19,025 bases of DNA, taken from Spirochaetia bacterium UBA6919. GTDB taxonomy: Bacteria; Spirochaetota; UBA6919. The stretch is from the NCBI GenBank assembly GCA_002450905.1, contig DKAT01000062.1:54997-74021 (forward strand), written 5' to 3'. Both the position numbers and the translations under genes were made by a program. The notes under the pieces are model-generated. The model was not told the origin of the DNA and made no database searches. It worked only from the letters and a program-made list of their open reading frames with translations. This document shows, one piece after another, positions 15,396 to 19,025 of the stretch (positions are counted from its first letter, which is position 1; the number at the start of each line of letters is the position of its first letter).

Positions 15396-15757
15396 ATCAA
15401 GAAATCATAAATTCCTTCATTCAATCTATTGAAAAAATAAACCCCCAGGAATATGTTATAAAATTAAGGATTCCTGAAGACTCACCTATTTTTGATGGTC
15501 ATTTCCAATCCCAAAAAATCCTAGCCGGAGCTTACCAAATCATGTTATGCAAATATTTTTTAGCTAAAATAGAATCAAAAAATATGATCATATCCAAAAT
15601 ATCCAAAATCCGATTTTATGATATCATCAAACCACAAAATGACTTTCAATTATGCCTTAATTTCAAAAAAAAAGATACCTTATATGACTTATCTGCAAAA
15701 GTTTTTTTAGAAAATAAAAAAATCATGACATCAAATATACAATGCCAAATGGATTAA
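15392..15757 (+). CDS. FabZ/ApeI-like hotdog protein lacking the catalytic Glu
   Basis: A 121-residue single hotdog domain. The core FDGHFQSQKILAGAYQIM at 34-51 matches the FabZ pattern FPGHFPGxPxxPGVxxIE: the active-site His is kept (His37), the PG after it becomes AG, and the residue 14 after the His, normally the catalytic Glu, is Met51. It should therefore bind an acyl-ACP but may not dehydrate 3-hydroxyacyl-ACP in the usual way; it may be a chaperone, thioesterase or ApeI-like variant. Start is GTG at 15392, overlapping the ACP stop by four bases (GTGA), with no ribosome site of its own, so translation is coupled to the ACP gene. Last gene of the plus-strand run. Confidence 0.78.
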   Translation: MNQEIINSFIQSIEKINPQEYVIKLRIPEDSPIFDGHFQSQKILAGAYQIMLCKYFLAKIESKNMIISKISKIRFYDIIKPQNDFQLCLNFKKKDTLYDLSAKVFLENKKIMTSNIQCQMD

Positions 15758-15784
15758 TAAATCTCTTGTTAATTATAAAATAAA

Positions 15785-15893
15785 TCCCCCTCCCTTTCTA
15801 AGGGCTATTATATCAGAAAGAAAGAGGGAAAATGGCTTCTTGCATGTTTTCGAAATAAAAGAAATTGTATAATTAATCTTGTGTCCCCCTCCC
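15785..15893 (+). repeat. Direct repeat of a C-rich 10-mer
   Basis: TCCCCCTCCC occurs at 15785-15794 and again at 15884-15893, an unusually C-rich motif in AT-rich intergenic DNA. The first copy leads into the hairpin at 15788-15828; the second lies just past the end of the response-regulator gene. Confidence 0.5.
15788..15828. terminator. Hairpin between convergent genes
   Basis: CCCTC and CTTTCT on the left (15788-15799) pair with AGAAAG and GAGGG on the right (15815-15828), separated by a small internal loop and closed by a 15-base loop. Position in the 147-base gap between the hotdog gene and the response-regulator gene fits a terminator, but no T tract follows. A shorter alternative is CCCTT-TCT-AAGGG (15792-15804). 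Confidence 0.35.
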
Positions 15894-15904
15894 AGTCTAT
15901 CAAA

Positions 15905-16573
15905 CTATAGGATATTTTTCTCATCACTAAAATGGATATAATCTAAGATTTTAGGTAGTTTTAATTTAAATAAAGCACGATTTATATGAGTACTGACAGT
16001 AGAGGGTGTCATATCCAACATCTCTGCAATTTCATTCACTGATTTATCTTCTTTCCTTAGCTGAAGGACTTTTTTCTGAGTTTGAGAAAGTAAAGATACA
16101 TTTTGCTGAACGGACTCCAATTCCTTAAGCATATTAATTAATAATTTAAACTTCTCTTCATATTCCCGATGAATAGATAATACAAATTCTCTCGTGCTAT
16201 TTATATTAGTTATAATATAATCCATAAATTTCTCACCAATTGTGCCTTTCTGAATATAATCAGTCCCAAGAATCTTGGCCATTTCAATGGATTGGCTACT
16301 TGGGTTATTTGTAATCAGAATAATGTGCATACTTGGGTGTTTTGCCCTTATAATCTTAGCACAATCAAGACCTGACATCTCAGGCATAAGGACATCCACA
16401 AGACAGACATCTGGTTGAAAAGGAGAATTGAGCTGAGCTATAAAAGGAATCGGGGAGTTATAATCTCCGACAAGTCTTATTCTTGCATCTTCTTCGATAA
16501 GAGCTTTGATATACTCTCTGTAACTATCATTATCATCAATGATGCATAACTTTATTTGTTGTACTGTACTCAT
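15905..16573 (-). CDS. NarL/FixJ-type response regulator, orphan
   Basis: A 222-residue protein. Residues 5-125 are a receiver domain: acidic pair Asp13/Asp14, phosphorylation site Asp60 in CLVDVLMPEMSG, Thr88 and Lys109 (DYIQKG). Residues 126-158 form a charged helical linker. Residues 162-207 are a helix-turn-helix: LSQTQKKVLQL, SVNEIAEMLDM and PSTVSTHINRALFKLK, of LuxR or sigma-region-4 type. It binds DNA when phosphorylated. No histidine kinase is adjacent. The start ATG lacks a ribosome site (GACGAAATAACAAATC precedes it). It is divergent from the outer-membrane protein gene, which it may control, by position only. Confidence 0.9.
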   Translation of the reverse strand: MSTVQQIKLCIIDDNDSYREYIKALIEEDARIRLVGDYNSPIPFIAQLNSPFQPDVCLVDVLMPEMSGLDCAKIIRAKHPSMHIILITNNPSSQSIEMAKILGTDYIQKGTIGEKFMDYIITNINSTREFVLSIHREYEEKFKLLINMLKELESVQQNVSLLSQTQKKVLQLRKEDKSVNEIAEMLDMTPSTVSTHINRALFKLKLPKILDYIHFSDEKNIL

Positions 16574-16782
16574 GATTTGTTATTTCGTCATAAATATTTT
16601 ATAAATAAAGATATATAATGTATATATTGACAAATATAACTAAAAAAAAATAATCATTTGTCATAAATCTCTACAAAAAATGAACTTTTTTCTAAAAATA
16701 TTGGAAATCCTTACTCATTCACAAAAGATTTTTTGATCCAGATAATTATCTTTTTTTATTATATAAATAAAAAAATTAATTT

Positions 16783-16811
16783 TTGATTTGAAAAAAAATC
16801 GCTATTATAAT
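16783..16811 (+). promoter_or_regulatory. Main promoter candidate for the outer-membrane protein gene
   Basis: TTGATT (16783-16788), 17-base spacer, perfect TATAAT (16806-16811), preceded by an A/T-rich stretch like an UP element. Start near 16818 gives a leader of about 80 bases. Confidence 0.45.
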
Positions 16812-16835
16812 ATTATGAACCTTTATAAGTAAGAA

Positions 16836-16864
16836 TTGTCGTTTTTTATATAAAATATTATATT
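16836..16864 (+). promoter_or_regulatory. Second promoter candidate for the outer-membrane protein gene
   Basis: TTGTCG (16836-16841), 17-base spacer, TATATT (16859-16864), with start near 16871 and a leader of about 28 bases. Confidence 0.3.
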
Positions 16865-16898
16865 CAAAAAACTGTATAAATAGATTTATTGCAGAAAT

Positions 16899-17693
16899 AT
16901 GAAAAAAACCATTATTATTTTGATTATCATTTGCACCTGGAATGAAACTTACGCTGGACCAAGCACTTTTGGAAAGGGAAGTTTATACATCGGATATGGT
17001 ATCTCCTATTCAGATGCCTTAACAATCATTCCTGAAGTTTATAATATTTATCAATACATGTATCTTGGTTTAGGTATAACCAACAGGTGGGATATTTATA
17101 CCTTAATACCCTATGTCATTTCAAAAGAAAAAAATAAACCTGCTATAGATCTCAATTTATTTAGTGATGGTATTTTTGGTACTAAAATTGGTATACTCGA
17201 TGAGAAATTAAAGCATTTCATGTCAATATCTATAGCTGGGGAAATTAAAATTCCTTTATCAAATTATCAAACCAATTTCCATACATCACCGGGACAAGGT
17301 CAAAACGACTATATAATCAAAGCATTATTCGGTAAATATTTACCATTTAATTCTAATATAGTATTGGATCTTTCATATATTATCCGATCCAAAGAACCAT
17401 CCGATCAGTTTTACGGACTCCTTGAATTCAGTATTTATATCCCAGCACTAAAACTATTACCTGCCCTATTTATTTCTCATGTTGAATCATTTTCTGGTAC
17501 TAATATTGGGGATACAGGTTATAATTTTTTAAACCTCAATATAGACTACACTTATTTTGGATTTAAATTGGGTTTAATCCCTGTTAAAGACTGGTATATA
17601 GAATTAAAAATTACAAGGACTATTTTAGTGGTTAACTCAGCAAATTATTTCAACCTGGCATTCTTCACTGGCTATAAGTTTAATTTATTTTAA
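16899..17693 (+). CDS. Outer-membrane beta-barrel protein, function unknown
   Basis: A 264-residue protein with a signal peptide (MKKTIIILIIICTWNETYA, cut probably after Ala19). The mature part is made of alternating hydrophobic/polar strands with aromatic ends, for example GKGSLYIGYGISYS, YMYLGLGITNRWDIYTLIPYV, GFKLGLIPVKDWYIELKITRT and the last strand FFTGYKFNLF. It ends in Phe, the signal used by the BAM complex. I estimate ten to twelve strands but cannot name a family; substrate or role is unknown. The ATG has only TTGCAG upstream, so translation start efficiency may be low. It is divergent from a response regulator and convergent with the creatininase gene, and looks monocistronic. Confidence 0.75.
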   Translation: MKKTIIILIIICTWNETYAGPSTFGKGSLYIGYGISYSDALTIIPEVYNIYQYMYLGLGITNRWDIYTLIPYVISKEKNKPAIDLNLFSDGIFGTKIGILDEKLKHFMSISIAGEIKIPLSNYQTNFHTSPGQGQNDYIIKALFGKYLPFNSNIVLDLSYIIRSKEPSDQFYGLLEFSIYIPALKLLPALFISHVESFSGTNIGDTGYNFLNLNIDYTYFGFKLGLIPVKDWYIELKITRTILVVNSANYFNLAFFTGYKFNLF

Positions 17694-17705
17694 AAATAGA
17701 GCAAT

Positions 17706-18431
17706 CTAAATCATTGAACAAAAATCTTTAAAATCCTTCTCAATAATCTTCACCGCTTCTTCAAATATCTGTTTCCCAAGATCATAACTGGCTAGTGAGG
17801 GATCAGATCCCATACGACCATCAGGGAAATGCTTTTTAAAATCATTCGGTGAAAGTGGCCATGGATGAGGCTTATTTTCTACTTCAAAGGATGAAATAGG
17901 CAATTGGAAAGCAGATTGATAAAAGTAGATTGTCTGACTTATCTCTGAAGGGGTAGCGTGGTGTCCATCCTTATCCCCAAATAATTTCCTATTCAATTCA
18001 GCAATATCCGGATGAGTCCACCAGGAGATAATCTTGCAGGTGATGTCATAATCCCGTGTGAGTTCAGAGAACGCTGCTTCTGTGGAGGCAATATTCCCCC
18101 CATGTCCGTTGATGAAATAAAATTTCTTGAATCCATGTTTATATAAACTTATTAAAATATCTCTGACAAGGGCGATAAGGGTTGTGGGATTAATCGATAT
18201 AGTTCCTGGGAAGCCAAGATGATGATTAGACATACCATAAGATAGGGTAGGAGCGACAAAAGTCTTTGTCAATTCCCCAATTTTATATGCAATTTCCTCA
18301 GCAATGAGATGATCTGTGCCGATGAGTCCCACAGGAGAATGCTGTTCCACACTCCCAATAGGGATGATAATGACGTTTTTTTCTTTCAAATAATTTTGGA
18401 CAGCCGGATAATTGGATAATGCTAATTTCAT
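17706..18431 (-). CDS. Creatininase-family metal amidohydrolase
   Basis: A 241-residue protein. Metal-site motifs: PIGSVEQHSPVGLIGTDH at 24-41 (Glu29, His31, Asp40), FINGHGGN at 106-113 (His110) and HHATPSEIS at 157-165 (Glu163). Family members hydrolyse cyclic or linear amides: creatinine, formamidopyrimidine intermediates (ArfB), or the mycofactocin precursor peptide (MftE); the neighbourhood does not say which. The ATG at 18431 gives the usual family spacing of about 20 residues before the PIGS strand. A TTG at 18470 would add 13 residues and has AAGGA five bases before it, but this TTG is also the first three bases of a perfect TTGACA box, so I prefer the ATG. Convergent with the outer-membrane gene, 12 bases apart. 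Confidence 0.87.
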   Translation of the reverse strand: MKLALSNYPAVQNYLKEKNVIIIPIGSVEQHSPVGLIGTDHLIAEEIAYKIGELTKTFVAPTLSYGMSNHHLGFPGTISINPTTLIALVRDILISLYKHGFKKFYFINGHGGNIASTEAAFSELTRDYDITCKIISWWTHPDIAELNRKLFGDKDGHHATPSEISQTIYFYQSAFQLPISSFEVENKPHPWPLSPNDFKKHFPDGRMGSDPSLASYDLGKQIFEEAVKIIEKDFKDFCSMI

Positions 18432-18441
18432 AACATCAAAT

Positions 18442-18470
18442 AATATATTAAAATCATAGTGCCTTGTCAA
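18442..18470 (-). promoter_or_regulatory. Near-consensus promoter for the creatininase-family gene
   Basis: On the minus strand TTGACA (18470-18465), exactly 17 bases, TATATT (18447-18442). Transcription would begin around 18435, only about four bases before the ATG at 18431, so the message would be nearly leaderless. Confidence 0.5.
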
Positions 18471-18481
18471 TCCCTTCCTTA

Positions 18482-18497
18482 TCGTTTTGTTAAACGA
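18482..18497. promoter_or_regulatory. Short hairpin or operator-like inverted repeat
   Basis: TCGTTT (18482-18487), TGTT, AAACGA (18492-18497), lying just upstream of the creatininase -35 box. A related string ATCGTTTAAAC occurs at about 18563. It could be a regulator site; the evidence is only symmetry and position. Confidence 0.25.
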
Positions 18498-18597
18498 AAT
18501 CGATCTAAAGTTATATTTAAAAAATGATATTATTTTCTTAATTCATTGATAATCAAATAAAAATCGTTTAAACACGAAAGATATGAAAGCCTCCAGC

Positions 18598-18624
18598 ATC
18601 GGAACTAAAATTGTTGATTCCGAT
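18598..18624 (-). repeat. 27-base palindromic repeat, copy 2
   Basis: ATCGGAA (18598-18604), 13-base loop, TTCCGAT (18618-18624); the stem extends to eight pairs with the flanking C and G. Read on the minus strand it matches the element at 6429-6455 in 25 of 27 bases. It lies about 30 bases after the NAD kinase stop codon, so it may also end that transcript. Confidence 0.75.
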
Positions 18625-18655
18625 GTTTCTTATTTTTAATGTCTTTTGTTAAGAA

Positions 18656-19025
18656 TTATTTTGGATTGGGATTCAGGGTTACAACACGGAGGCATTTATC
18701 GGAGACATAGGCTCTTAGCTGAGAACCTCTTTTAAAGGGATATTCCTTGATAGAATCAATCTCCACAATACCCCGACTATCGATGAGTGACAGGACTTTG
18801 ATCTCTTCATTGGGGTGAAATTCTCCTATATTAAGATTATATCCTGATACTGTGCCTTTGTAAATTTCCCGAGCAAGAAATCGACCTGTCTGAGAATTTC
18901 GTGGAAATGACTCCCCTCCTGCCGAACTAAACCATCCTGTGGATCCAGCCCCTGTTACTATAAGAAGACCACTGGACTTCTGCTCTTCTGTCTGGTTTTG
19001 ATAGTGGAGAAGATATCGTGACATC
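18656..19025 (-). CDS. nadK: NAD kinase (NADK2-like), C-terminal part, cut by window edge
   Basis: The frame is open to the right edge, so the ATG at 19024 is probably internal and only the last 123 or so residues are seen. QKSSGLLIVTGAGSTGWFSSAGG matches the NAD-kinase segment usually written PTGSTAYSLSAGG, and the EEQKSSG start resembles the eukaryotic mitochondrial NADK2 branch as I remember it. The enzyme phosphorylates NAD to NADP using ATP, in the cytoplasm. The GGDG motif would lie outside the window. Two regions after the core (GTVSGYNLNIGEFHPNE and IVEIDSI) are beta strands of the C-terminal domain. The 27-base palindrome follows its stop codon. The family is a good guess, the subtype uncertain. 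Confidence 0.68.
   Translation of the reverse strand, partial: MSRYLLHYQNQTEEQKSSGLLIVTGAGSTGWFSSAGGESFPRNSQTGRFLAREIYKGTVSGYNLNIGEFHPNEEIKVLSLIDSRGIVEIDSIKEYPFKRGSQLRAYVSDKCLRVVTLNPNPK

Larger units (their letters stand above)
16574..16898. other. 325-base AT-rich divergent intergenic region
   Basis: Contains long A and T runs and two plus-strand promoter candidates (16783-16811 and 16836-16864). A TTGACA at 16627-16632 has no acceptable -10 box at 16-18 bases. No RNA gene or small ORF is seen. It probably holds the control elements for the response-regulator and outer-membrane genes. Confidence 0.55.

Noticed and set aside
16627..16632. TTGACA box upstream of the outer-membrane gene
   Set aside because: No acceptable -10 box at 16-18 bases on the plus strand, and the distance to the gene is about 270 bases.
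1..19025. CRISPR array, integrase, transposase or toxin-antitoxin pair
   Set aside because: No regularly spaced direct repeats and no such protein signatures were found on either strand.

Overview
The window is AT-rich bacterial chromosome, densely packed with protein genes and with no sign of phage, plasmid or insertion sequence. The envelope is clearly Gram-negative: there is an outer-membrane beta-barrel protein with a signal peptide and C-terminal Phe, a lipoprotein copper chaperone (SCO family), a ChaN-type protein and several exported proteins. TTG and GTG starts are used beside ATG, and several genes have AGGAG-type ribosome sites. Promoter candidates are sigma70-like (TTGAC(A/G), 17 bases, TATATT or TATTTT). 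I cannot name the species. The gene mix (SemiSWEET, S55-domain protein, NADK2-like NAD kinase, Cys-rich zinc protein) suggests an uncultured or little-studied lineage, perhaps near Spirochaetota; that is a weak inference.

Layout. 3-404: tail of a secreted-looking beta-sandwich protein. 624-4490, minus: a probable operon read as dapA, an 81-residue unknown, a Cys-rich zinc protein, a SemiSWEET sugar transporter, an SH3-repeat-M48 metalloprotease and pyrR, driven by a good promoter at 4540-4568. 4644-6231: a ChaN-like gene convergent with a SCO lipoprotein gene. 6232-6614: an intergenic region holding copy 1 of a 27-base palindromic repeat. 6615-8819: an EVE-domain protein convergent with groEL; groEL has no groES beside it and has an inverted repeat in its leader. 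9092-9868: a LipM/LplA-type lipoate enzyme.

10034-15757, plus: a run of five closely spaced genes: an RluD-type pseudouridine synthase, an exported SpoIVB/S55-domain protein, an exported seven-bladed beta-propeller protein, an acyl carrier protein, and a hotdog dehydratase-like protein that keeps the active-site His but has Met where the catalytic Glu should be. This is the most system-like part of the window: two exported proteins beside a two-gene acyl-carrier module with no ketosynthase.

15905-19025: an orphan response regulator divergent from an outer-membrane barrel gene, then a creatininase-family hydrolase with a near-consensus promoter that would make its transcript almost leaderless, copy 2 of the 27-base repeat, and the C-terminal part of an NAD kinase cut by the window edge.

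The items most worth a second look are the 27-base repeat pair, the groEL leader inverted repeat, the S55/propeller/ACP/hotdog run, and the promoter boxes that imitate TTG start codons.
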